Below are positions 46,601-53,562 of a stretch of 64,000 nt of DNA, one piece after another. The stretch spans positions 59,045-123,044 of the forward strand of contig NZ_JAUG01000004.1 in NCBI RefSeq assembly GCF_000708285.2. The letters run 5' to 3'. The notes beneath the pieces are model-generated. The model was not told the origin of the DNA. It did not search any database and saw nothing but the letters and a program-made list of their open reading frames with translations. The stretch comes from Pedobacter borealis DSM 19626 (GTDB lineage Bacteria; Bacteroidota; Bacteroidia; Sphingobacteriales; Sphingobacteriaceae). A program made the position numbers and the translations under genes. How positions within the stretch are numbered: the stretch's first letter is position 1; each line of letters opens with the position of its first letter.

Positions 46601-46850
46601 AAATGGCTTTTACCGAATAAGGGCCACCCAATGGGAGCTCTTTAAAAGTATACTCGCCCTGGGCGTTGGTAGATGTTTTAGTGGTGAAACCTGTTGAATT
46701 GTTTCTGATCTGCACCGAAACTCCAGGAATAGGTTTCTTTTGTTGATCGGTGATAACACCCGAAATTGATGCCTGGGTTGTTTGTGCAAATGCCCGGTTC
46801 TGGACAAGGCAAAACAGGAGCAACACTGCAATAAGTAAATTTTTCATCAT
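43647..46850 (-). CDS. Oar-like TonB-dependent receptor
   Basis: 1067 residues. Signal peptide ending NRAFA-QTTQ, then a carboxypeptidase-D-like domain (ISGVITDQQKKPIPGVSVQIRN, TNAQGEYTFKELPLGGPYSVK), a plug with NQLPVNGRNFSNLMDLSP and NYTIDGMNAKNP, VREFKVVTNQYDVTLGRAGGGTV, and a long barrel ending WQIQIGLRYGF. These features match the Oar/CirA group rather than SusC, and no SusD partner follows. Oar proteins in Myxococcus and Flavobacteriia are implicated in secretion of signals or large substrates; the role here is unknown. Confidence 0.9.
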   Translation of the reverse strand: MMKNLLIAVLLLFCLVQNRAFAQTTQASISGVITDQQKKPIPGVSVQIRNNSTGFTTKTSTNAQGEYTFKELPLGGPYSVKAIYVGFGEQIRNGYMLNLGDVVRVNVAMQEASQDLDAVQVVASGLRNKVQNFGASTEISAKTMNQLPVNGRNFSNLMDLSPLSRGGNISGQLGSSTNYTIDGMNAKNPTSAGSTTSRSGAPYSISIEAVREFKVVTNQYDVTLGRAGGGTVTAVTKSGTNTVSGSAFGYGRADWLASRYDIRGVKRDNDFSTYQYGFTLGGPIIKDKLHYFVGLDHQKDARPLIIADVNGPADEARFKITNSTLAQFLDVARTKYGVANTPQYGSFDKKRGSDAAFARVDWQINDRNLLTIRDNYTNDRNPLGLADNTAINFYESYGNDKNVDNNLLATLRSTISSKITNELKIQHLYTFQASTQNDELTGAIPRAIVGNIKSDLADGTKGISTAIQIGGHRFGQEGFTNNVFQLVDNFYYNTDKVKYTFGVDVMYTNAKSLYGSEVNGRFEYSTSQIQDPAFPNDPTKKIEVPAITNFNNLAPNRFYREVPLVADPTVKAGIWNAAIYGQMQTKLAKGLDFIGGLRIDYSTYPKSPLNQQLFDAIGVRTDHELKQFLIQPRIQFNWDINENRTDFVRFGAGIFGSDVNNYVTINNLTFDGKHLATVDVFGKDVPTPDFIGYRNGTVATPSLSALQVPTINTYAEDAKIPVVYKANLSYSKLITDKFKVGITGYATLGRNNYMYVDKNMAANPFFTLPNEGNRGVFVPTSSITASNGVADWKGGRLTNQFGRVLELNSKGKVNQFAIVIDATWNYFKDGEISASYTYNDTKDNTSYNGNVANSATLSLPVKDDPRDLSKMSYSDNQFRNKVVIYGTSPSFYGFRLGVRYSGIGGTRYSLLAGGNINGDFVATNDLAFVFDRNNQNIPANIRTGLQTLLDNPDASQSLKDYINKYSGQIAERNGGVNDFFGIVDLKLSYQLQLNKKHSIEFSGDVFNFANLLNKKWGVNETLGNQALYAVSAFDATNKAYTYRVNNTGIVTPSGNPWQIQIGLRYGF

Positions 46851-47104
46851 GATTAATTTTCTAATTTTTATGATGACAAAGATGTTAATGTGCTGTTAAC
46901 TGAATCCTGATTTAATATTAATAATAGGTTTAGTGTGTTGGCATTTTGAGTGCTGATGTTAAGATAAAATGTTTTAGATAAATTGATAATAGGCGGTAGT
47001 GTTAAGGAAATGTTACCATCTTTTTTTAAGCATCTAATTGCAAATTACATTTTGCCACCGCAAGAGCAATAGTCACCAAACACGTACACCAGCATTTTCG
47101 ATCA
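46851..47104. other. Upstream region of the Oar-like gene
   Basis: No gene is seen. A weak -7-like CATCTTTG lies on the minus strand near 46883-46876. The rest is AT-rich without evident structure. Confidence 0.3.
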
Positions 47105-47162
47105 ACCATTTAAGACATATAAGAGCATTTAAGTTTATATGTCCTTACATTCCTTAAATGGT
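47105..47162. repeat. Palindromic intergenic repeat (CATTTAAG type)
   Basis: ACCATTTAAG (47105-47114) with CTTAAATGGT (47153-47162) and inner ACATATAA (47115-47122) with TTATATGT (47135-47142) make a long imperfect cruciform. It resembles a dispersed Sphingobacteriaceae intergenic repeat (recall, not searched). Confidence 0.6.
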
Positions 47163-47224
47163 AAAAACAGATAACTAACCTAAATTTTTTTACTGATCTA
47201 CAAATAAAGTAATCTATTAAAACA

Positions 47225-47253
47225 AAAAACGGCCGATAAATCAATATCGGCCG
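47225..47253 (-). terminator. Terminator of the amidohydrolase pair
   Basis: CGGCCGATA (47230-47238), loop AATCAA, TATCGGCCG (47245-47253). On the minus strand it is followed by TTTTT, about 60 bases after the downstream amidohydrolase stop. Confidence 0.88.
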
Positions 47254-47312
47254 CTCTCATTTTAGGTTTTAACAATCAGTTAACCGATTTAAACAATTAA
47301 CCTTCTAAAAAA

Positions 47313-48623
47313 CTATTTCTTCTCAGCAATATATTTATCGCTGAATTTCTTATCCAACTGTTTGTGTAGATTATCAAGATTAATATCCCTGCCCTGAATA
47401 AAAGCCTGCTCCACTTTGTTGGTGCGCATATCCAAAGCGTCGCCAGCTGAAATAAAGAAAGTAGCATCTTTGCCAGTCTCAATACTACCTGTGGTTTTAT
47501 CAACGCCCATCGCTTTTGCAGCGTTTAAGGTAATGGTTGATAAAGCTTTTTCTTTATCCAAGCCCCAGGCCGTAACCGTACCCGCCATAAAAGGCAGATT
47601 GCGCTGTTGCCAGTAACCATCAATACTCAATACCACATTTAGGCCTGCGTTGGCTAATACTGCAGCATTTTTGTAAGGCATATTTACATCGTCATCATTG
47701 TTGTTGGGTAAAGCATGGGGCTGTTTCACCACTAAGGTAATGTTGTTTTCTTTCAGGAAATCGATGATCAGGTAAGCTTCATCTGCCCCTGTAATTACCG
47801 GGGTGATGCCAAATTTCTTGGCGAAATTAACGGCTGCAACAATATCTTTCTGACTTTCGGCCGCGATAAACAATTTTTCGTTACCGGCGAATACCTTTTT
47901 CATCGCCTCGAAACGGGTATTAATTACTTCTGGTTTGCCCATTTCAGAGTAAGCTTTTGCCTCAGCAAAGAAAGAGGTTAGCTGTGCAATGGCAGCCTGT
48001 GTTCTTTCAGCTAAGCTTTCTTGCGATTGTTGTGGCCTGCCGAAACCACCGAAGCCGCCTCTAAAACGTGGCGTAACTGGCCAGGTCATGTGCATGGCAT
48101 CGTCTGTTTTAAGGGCTGCATCTTCCCAATTCCAGGCATCGAGCTGCACAACTGACGAACTGCCAGAAACTGTACCGCCTTGTGGGGTTGGCTGTGCCAT
48201 TAACACACCATTGCTACGTAAGGTGGCCGGAACTTTCGAGTCGGTATTGTAAGCAACGATAGATCTGATATGCGAATTAAAATCGCCAATCTCCTGAAAA
48301 TCCAATGTTGCTTTTACGGCTTCAATTTCGGTTAAACCCAGGTTGGTGGTTGCGGCAATAATGCCTGGGTAAATATGTTTACCTGTAGCCACAATGCGCA
48401 TTACATCATCCTGTGGAACCTGTCCGTTGGCGGTAACCGAGATAATTTTTCCGTTGCCAAAAAGGATGGTTCCGTTTTCGATCACTGTTCCATTGCCAAT
48501 ATGCACGGTTGCACCTGTAATGGCGATGGTTTTGCTTTGTTTTTTAGCTGGCGATAGGTTTGCCTGCGCAAAACACATCAGGCTCGAAGCCGAAAAAGCC
48601 AGACTGAATAAATATGTTTTCAT
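47313..48623 (-). CDS. Secreted amidohydrolase-fold protein lacking the HxH metal motif
   Basis: 436 residues from the ATG at 48623 (MKTYLFSLAFSASSLMCFAQ, a signal peptide); an earlier ATG overlaps the previous gene. The amidohydrolase frame is clear: ITGATVHIGNGTVIENGTILF near the N-terminus and the closing AAKAMGVDKTTGSIETGKDATFFI. However, the place of the metal-binding PGxIDxHxH reads YPGIIAATTNLGLTE, with no His. It is therefore probably not a metal-dependent hydrolase on its own. It follows a 1006-residue paralogue with one base between stop and start, so the two are coexpressed and may form a complex in the periplasm. Confidence 0.82.
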   Translation of the reverse strand: MKTYLFSLAFSASSLMCFAQANLSPAKKQSKTIAITGATVHIGNGTVIENGTILFGNGKIISVTANGQVPQDDVMRIVATGKHIYPGIIAATTNLGLTEIEAVKATLDFQEIGDFNSHIRSIVAYNTDSKVPATLRSNGVLMAQPTPQGGTVSGSSSVVQLDAWNWEDAALKTDDAMHMTWPVTPRFRGGFGGFGRPQQSQESLAERTQAAIAQLTSFFAEAKAYSEMGKPEVINTRFEAMKKVFAGNEKLFIAAESQKDIVAAVNFAKKFGITPVITGADEAYLIIDFLKENNITLVVKQPHALPNNNDDDVNMPYKNAAVLANAGLNVVLSIDGYWQQRNLPFMAGTVTAWGLDKEKALSTITLNAAKAMGVDKTTGSIETGKDATFFISAGDALDMRTNKVEQAFIQGRDINLDNLHKQLDKKFSDKYIAEKK

Positions 48624-48624
48624 G

Positions 48625-51600
48625 TTAGTGTGCATGTTCTTTCTCGGTTAATTCTGCTGAATAGTTTTCTAAAGTTTCGCAATTGTACAGGCGTGGTGCA
48701 TCGCCTAATGGGCGTTGTGTACGGCCACCTTTGCTTTTGCTCTCTAACATCTTTTGGATCAAGCGTGCTTTTTCTGTCTGTTGAGCTTTGATTACCTGAG
48801 TATCTTTCTCTATATCCCAGTAAGCAACACCATCTACAAAAGTTTTCTCTGCCCTGGCATAGATAGAAAGTGGATTGGCGGTCCAGATCACCACATCGGC
48901 ATCTTTACCCGCTTTTAAACTGCCTACTTTATCGTCGATATGCAACATCTTTGCCGGGTTTAAGGTTACAAACTTAAACGCATCTTCTTCCGGAACGTTA
49001 CCGTATAATACCGATTTACCAGCTTCCTGATTTAAGTGGCGGGCCATTTCGGCATCATCAGAGTTGAAAGCAGTTGTTACGCCAACATTGTGCATAATTT
49101 TTCCGTTGTAAGGGATGGCTTCGGCCACTTCGTTTTTATAGGCCCACCAATCGGAGAAGGTAGAACCTGCAATGCCGTGCGCTTTCATTTTATCGGCCAC
49201 TTTGTAACCTTCTAAAATGTGTGTAAAGGTATTGATCTTGAATCCTAAGCTATCAGCCACATGAATTAACATATTAATCTCGCTCTGCACATAAGAGTGG
49301 CAGGTAATGAACCGTTTGTTGTTCAAAATCTCAACAATAGCATCTAATTCCAAATCTTTACGTACGCTGTTACCTTTTACAGATAAAGCTTTTTCATATT
49401 CTTTTGCACGGGTAAATTCATCCACAAAAGTTTGCTCAACACCCATGCGTGTAACCGGGAAACGGGCACCTGTGCCGAAATTACTTTGTTTCACATTTTC
49501 GCCCAAAGCAAATTTAATGAAGCCATCGGCACCTGCAAATTTCAGTTCCTCAGGCGATTTGCCCCAGCGCAGTTTAATCAATTGCGATTGGCCACCGATT
49601 GGATTGGCAGACCCGTGCAGGATTTGTGAAGTGGTTACACCACCGGCCAGCTGGCGGTAAATGTTTATATCTTCTGAGTTGAGGATGTCGGCAACGCGTA
49701 CTTCAGCAGAAACTGATTGTGCACCTTCGTTAATACCGCCTGCACCTGCAATATGCGAGTGTTCATCAATAATACCAGCGGTTACATGTTTACCGGTAGC
49801 ATCGATCACTTTCGCGCCGCTTGCCGAAAGGTTTTTGCCAACCGCTTTAATTTTTCCGTTTTCTAAAAGTACGTCGGCATTTTGGAGGATTCCATCTTTT
49901 TCATTCGTCCAAACGGTGCCGTTTTTAATTAAAACGGTTTCTTGTTTAGGCAGTTCAGTACTCCCAAAAGCTGAGAAAGGGTAAATTACCGGACCCATGG
50001 CCAAAGTGCTTTTTGGTTCTTCTTTTTTAGGTGTTTCTTTTGCGCCTTCTTTATAAGTTGCTGTAAATTTTCCCGTAGTGCCATCAGCCAGAGCCGATTC
50101 GCCTTTAATCGTAACCGGATTTGCCGAAGTGATATAACCGCTTAAACGAACATCACCTTTCGGGTTTTTCTTTAAGTTGAAATTAATACTTATCCAATCG
50201 CCATTTCTGGTAAAGGTTGCAGTAGTTTTCACACTATCTACACCAACTCTTTCTATTGCAGCTGTCGATCCGCCACCTGTTCCGGTAATTTTTAGGATCA
50301 AAGCACCGATACCATCAACGTTTAAGTTATATGTGCCGCGTACATCGCTCACATCCATTTTGTTAACAATGAAACGTTTGCCCTGTACCCAGTTTTCGAA
50401 AATAATATTTCCGTTTTTGAACAGGTTATCAGAGGAGATTAAAAAGTTGGCTACTTTTCCTTTTTCTAGGGAACCAACTTTATCGCCGATGCCCAAGAGT
50501 GAGGCAGGGATTTCGGTAACCGATTGTAGGGCCTGTTTTTCTGTTAAGCCGTTTTCTATTGCCGTGCGGATATTTGCCCAAAAATCGCGACTGTTTTCTA
50601 AGCCAAATGCAGTTAGTGCAAATTTAATCCCTGCTTTTTCCAAGCTGGCTGGATTGGTTGGTGCCAGTTCCCAGCCTTTCATTTGTGATAAAGTGACGTT
50701 TCTGGCCTCTGCAGGATCTTCAACATCATAAGCTTTAGGGAAAGTTACGGGAATAATTAAACTAGCTCCGGTAGCTTTAACTTCGTTAATGCGCTGGTAT
50801 TCATCACCTGTAGATTTAATGATGTATTTCTTGCCAAATTCTTTTCCGATTTTATCAGCACGCAAGATGTTCTGCCAGCCATCTACCTCAAATAGCTGTG
50901 GCAGGGTTTGTTGTTTGCCAAATTCATCGAGCGAGATATTATACTCATCTTTTTGTTTGCCATACCATTGCGCATCGTAATAGGTTTGACGCAATAACGC
51001 AATAGAACCCATTAACGAAGTCGGGTAATCGTTTGATGATGTTCCCTTGTTAAACGAATAGTTTGCTGCGGTTTGATCTTTTAAGAATACGCTGTTATCT
51101 GCGCCTTCGTTTAAAGTTACTGCGGCAGAAACACCACGCGCTATACCATCGCGGTTAATTACATTTACACTACCAAAGCCCACCTTACGCAATTCATCTG
51201 CTTTTTTGCTGTCGGTAGAAAAAATGCTTTTCACATAAGTTTCTGGTCGGATGGATTCGTTCCAGCCATAAGCGCCTTTTTTGGTAGATACAAAAATAGA
51301 TTGGCGCTGACCGCCGAAACCACGCTGTTGGGCAGGAGCTTCGCTAAGGCCGTAACTGGTAAAGGCATCAATTAAGGATGGATAAACAAATTTTCCTTTA
51401 AGGTCGATGACCACATAACCTTTAGGTACAGCTAACCCGGCACCAACGCCTTGGATAGTCTGTCCTTTGATTAAAAGTGTGGCATTTGTAAGGGTCTGGT
51501 TGGCATTAACTACTATTGTTGCATTGGTAAAAGCAAACATTCCAGGTCGGGTGTCAAAAGAACCGTTAACAGGAAAGGAGGTTTGCTGTGCAAACAGAAA

Positions 51601-51645
51601 TGTAGTAGAAAATACCAGCCCAATGGCAAGTAAAATTTTCTTCAT
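48625..51645 (-). CDS. Secreted tandem amidohydrolase (one degenerate, one intact domain)
   Basis: 1006 residues with signal peptide (MKKILLAIGLVFSTTFLFAQ). The first half is amidohydrolase-like (IVVNANQTLTNATLLIKGQ, then YPSLIDAFTSYGLSE where HxH should be, ending VGSLEKGKVANFLI). The second half is a complete imidazolonepropionase-type domain: AVGKNLSASGAKVIDATGK, TAGIIDEHSHIAGAG (HxH present), FITCHSYVQSEINML, FTHILEGYKVAD, AFNSDDAEMARHL and VGSLKAGKDADVVIW. It probably hydrolyses cyclic amides or peptides in the periplasm. Such long proteins are common in Bacteroidota; the substrate is unknown. Confidence 0.88.
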   Translation of the reverse strand: MKKILLAIGLVFSTTFLFAQQTSFPVNGSFDTRPGMFAFTNATIVVNANQTLTNATLLIKGQTIQGVGAGLAVPKGYVVIDLKGKFVYPSLIDAFTSYGLSEAPAQQRGFGGQRQSIFVSTKKGAYGWNESIRPETYVKSIFSTDSKKADELRKVGFGSVNVINRDGIARGVSAAVTLNEGADNSVFLKDQTAANYSFNKGTSSNDYPTSLMGSIALLRQTYYDAQWYGKQKDEYNISLDEFGKQQTLPQLFEVDGWQNILRADKIGKEFGKKYIIKSTGDEYQRINEVKATGASLIIPVTFPKAYDVEDPAEARNVTLSQMKGWELAPTNPASLEKAGIKFALTAFGLENSRDFWANIRTAIENGLTEKQALQSVTEIPASLLGIGDKVGSLEKGKVANFLISSDNLFKNGNIIFENWVQGKRFIVNKMDVSDVRGTYNLNVDGIGALILKITGTGGGSTAAIERVGVDSVKTTATFTRNGDWISINFNLKKNPKGDVRLSGYITSANPVTIKGESALADGTTGKFTATYKEGAKETPKKEEPKSTLAMGPVIYPFSAFGSTELPKQETVLIKNGTVWTNEKDGILQNADVLLENGKIKAVGKNLSASGAKVIDATGKHVTAGIIDEHSHIAGAGGINEGAQSVSAEVRVADILNSEDINIYRQLAGGVTTSQILHGSANPIGGQSQLIKLRWGKSPEELKFAGADGFIKFALGENVKQSNFGTGARFPVTRMGVEQTFVDEFTRAKEYEKALSVKGNSVRKDLELDAIVEILNNKRFITCHSYVQSEINMLIHVADSLGFKINTFTHILEGYKVADKMKAHGIAGSTFSDWWAYKNEVAEAIPYNGKIMHNVGVTTAFNSDDAEMARHLNQEAGKSVLYGNVPEEDAFKFVTLNPAKMLHIDDKVGSLKAGKDADVVIWTANPLSIYARAEKTFVDGVAYWDIEKDTQVIKAQQTEKARLIQKMLESKSKGGRTQRPLGDAPRLYNCETLENYSAELTEKEHAH

Positions 51646-51729
51646 AATAAGTTTAGTGTTTAATTTGTTTAAAACTAATATAAATAAGCGTTCAATCTGT
51701 TGAATATCCTATTTTTTACAATTAATGTC

Positions 51730-51737
51730 TATTTTTG
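51730..51737 (+). promoter_or_regulatory. -7 box of the four-helix membrane protein gene
   Basis: TATTTTTG fits TAnnTTTG, 20 bases before the ATG at 51758. Confidence 0.45.
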
Positions 51738-51757
51738 AATCATAGAAATTTATTGAT

Positions 51758-52204
51758 ATGAACGATATTTTAAAAAGTGCCCACTCTGGATGGCGCTATG
51801 TGGTTTTTCTTTTGCTAATTATTGCCGTTGTTAAGGCTTTATCTGGTTGGTTTGGTAATAAAACCTATACAGAAGGTGATAGAAAGCTAAATGTTTTCAC
51901 TTTAATCAGTGCGCACATTCAATTGTTAATTGGTTTGGTGCTTTATTTTAGCGAAGGCTGGTATAAGTTAAGCAGTGCAGGTGCACCAGCGGTACGTTAT
52001 TTTAAAATGGAGCACATCAGTATGATGATCATCGCGATTATTTTAATTACAGTTGGTAATGCTAAATCGAAAAAAGTTGCTGATGCCGTTGCAAAACACC
52101 GTACCATTTCAGTTTTCTTTGGATTAGCATTGATTCTGATCATCGTAACCATTTTATTGATGGTAAAAGAAGTTCCGGGTAGATCGTTTTTTGGAGTTTC
52201 GTAG
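51758..52204 (+). CDS. Four-helix membrane protein, cytochrome-b-like
   Basis: 148 residues with four hydrophobic helices and conserved-looking histidines at helix edges (SAHSGWRYVVFLLL, SAHIQLLIGLVLYF, MEHISMMIIAIILI, AKHRTISVFFGLAL). The spacing of one His per helix suggests haem binding, and Bacteroidota homologues are often labelled cytochrome B. Direct evidence of haem binding is not available. It faces the divergent amidohydrolase operon. Confidence 0.65.
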   Translation: MNDILKSAHSGWRYVVFLLLIIAVVKALSGWFGNKTYTEGDRKLNVFTLISAHIQLLIGLVLYFSEGWYKLSSAGAPAVRYFKMEHISMMIIAIILITVGNAKSKKVADAVAKHRTISVFFGLALILIIVTILLMVKEVPGRSFFGVS

Positions 52205-52205
52205 T

Positions 52206-52240
52206 GAACCGCAAAGCGCACAAAGGTTTTTTGCAAAGCG
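52206..52240. repeat. Partial AACCGCAAAG-type repeat
   Basis: AACCGCAAAGCGCACAAAGG directly follows the membrane protein stop, matching one end of the complete element at 59621-59750. The rest of 52241-52376 shows nothing further. Confidence 0.5.
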
Positions 52241-52404
52241 ATACAAATAAATTTGGAACTGGTGTATGATTACAACTATCATTCTTGTAGTTTAAAGCAA
52301 AAAAATGATTCGAAATAAATTGCGAAGAATGTAATAATATTTTTATATTGCCTGCTGAAATTTAAATAAAGGCTCTATGAAACAACTCAAACATTTTAAT
52401 AGTA

Positions 52405-53019
52405 TTGGTCTTAACAATGTTATTTAGCTGTAAAAAAGAAATTAGCACTCCGCATTCTGAAGAGAAGATGCAAGAAATTGCGCAAAAAATCAATTTAAAG
52501 AAAAATAACATTAATCTCTCCACAACCATAATTCAGTTTGAAACTGTTGACAAGTTGAAAAATTATCCAGAAAAAAGAGAAATTGCTATTCAAAATTCTA
52601 ACTCAACTACAAAAGCCTCCATTAAAAAACAAAATCAATTAATAGTTAATCAAACTTCTCTTCAAGAATCGGAAGTCACGTATCAAATTGACATAGAATC
52701 AGCATATTGGGGCGAGAATAATTTTCCTCAATCAGCTACAGTATCGTTTAGAAGAATTGACACATCAAATATAGGTACTGATGTTGCATCAATGTTATAT
52801 TACAATGGGCCTAATTTTGGGAGTTGGACTTATAGTCATACAATCGGGAATGTTGGTTTCATAAAAGATAGAATAAATTTTAATACTAAAGGAGTTTATT
52901 CAGAAAGTTATGGTATCGGAGGAGTATATACCTATACTAAGAGCTGGACTGTTACTATTTCAGGTACTGCATTTCCAAATAATGATGTGTCTGCTACAAT
53001 CAGTTACAGTGGAATTTAA
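52405..53019 (+). CDS. Hypothetical lipoprotein with a disrupted N-terminus
   Basis: The mature part (CKKEISTPHSEEKMQEIAQK... to ...VSATISYSGI) is about 200 residues, with a Ser/Thr/Tyr-rich beta-type C-terminal half (SYGIGGVYTYTKSWTVTISG). Starting at TTG 52405 gives only seven residues before the lipobox Cys, too short for a signal. In this frame the upstream codons read NILIVLVLTMLFSC, a proper signal helix, but the natural ATG (52377) is one base out of frame, so a single-base indel in the ATGAAAC run is suspected. Family not recognised. It ends 13 bases before the next small gene. Confidence 0.6.
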   Translation: MVLTMLFSCKKEISTPHSEEKMQEIAQKINLKKNNINLSTTIIQFETVDKLKNYPEKREIAIQNSNSTTKASIKKQNQLIVNQTSLQESEVTYQIDIESAYWGENNFPQSATVSFRRIDTSNIGTDVASMLYYNGPNFGSWTYSHTIGNVGFIKDRINFNTKGVYSESYGIGGVYTYTKSWTVTISGTAFPNNDVSATISYSGI

Positions 53020-53032
53020 ATCAAAAAAAGAT

Positions 53033-53236
53033 ATGAAAAAGTTATCAAAAATTATTTTAGTCCTTTTTATTATTGAACTTGTAATATTAGGATTTTCATT
53101 CATCGTAAAAGTACAACACATTGGCTTGTACTTTACCAAAGAGATTTTTATGTTGGGCATGATCGGTCTTTTATGCTTGATCGCTCTTTCAATATTCTAT
53201 TTTTTTAAACAAGTCTACTTAAGTCTTAAGGGATAA
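53033..53236 (+). CDS. 67-residue membrane protein
   Basis: The ATG at 53033 follows the A-rich leader AAAAAAAGAT and opens MKKLSKIILVLFIIELVILG, then KVQHIGLYFTKEIFMLGMIG and a second helix (LLCLIALSIFYFF). Two transmembrane helices with a short loop. The K-x-Q/M-H loop followed by a Gly-containing helix is faintly reminiscent of GldL-type membrane segments, but this is weak. Probably cotranscribed with the lipoprotein. Confidence 0.6.
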   Translation: MKKLSKIILVLFIIELVILGFSFIVKVQHIGLYFTKEIFMLGMIGLLCLIALSIFYFFKQVYLSLKG

Positions 53237-53341
53237 ATATTGTGGAAATAATTATTCAATAAACTTTCTACCTAAAAAGAATCTGTGATAATTGAATTGA
53301 AATTTATTTTCATAATTATTTCCATTTTTCAAAATTCTTTA

Positions 53342-53349
53342 TATTTTTG
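53342..53349 (+). promoter_or_regulatory. -7 box of the trp operon
   Basis: TATTTTTG fits TAnnTTTG and ends six bases before the leader-peptide ATG (53356). No good -33 TTG is found at 19-21 bases. Confidence 0.5.
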
Positions 53350-53355
53350 TTGCTC

Positions 53356-53427
53356 ATGATCAACAATATACATACATGGCTTTGGCAAAGTAATTCGAAC
53401 GAATTGCGCTGGCTGCGTATGAACTAA
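53356..53427 (+). CDS. trpL: trp operon leader peptide
   Basis: A 23-codon frame reads MINNIHTWLWQSNSNELRW then LRMN and stops. Trp is at codons 8, 10 and 19, three in 23, far above background, and the peptide precedes trpE by 135 bases. It should be a ribosome-mediated attenuation leader: stalling at the WLW codons reports tryptophan-tRNA shortage. Its start lies immediately after a -7 box, so it may be translated from a leaderless transcript. No protein function is expected. Confidence 0.8.
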   Translation: MINNIHTWLWQSNSNELRWLRMN

Positions 53428-53500
53428 ATATAGTTTATCAACCTAAACCTTATTAAAGAACCATTAAAGCCCGGCGTAGAACCACACGCCGGGCTTTTTA
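53392..53500 (+). promoter_or_regulatory. trp attenuator (pause hairpin, antiterminator, terminator)
   Basis: Pause hairpin AATTC/GAAC/GAATT (53392-53405). Antiterminator: GCGCTGGCT (53406-53414) can pair with AGCC-GGCGT (53468-53477) with one bulge and two G-U pairs. Terminator: AAAGCCCGGCGT (53466-53477), loop AGAACCAC, ACGCCGGGCTTT (53486-53497), then Ts. A ribosome stalled at codons 8-10 would open the pause hairpin and leave 53406-53414 free; one at the stop codon (53425) would mask it and let the terminator form. This is the classic attenuation layout. Confidence 0.82.
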
Positions 53501-53562
53501 TTTGTTAAAAAAATACGAAATGCAAACCTTAAGCCCTATAGCTTACACCATTTACCTTTATC

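Noticed and set aside
53033..53236. Gliding motility protein GldL
   Set aside because: Only a faint resemblance of the loop and second helix; far too short and without other gld genes nearby.
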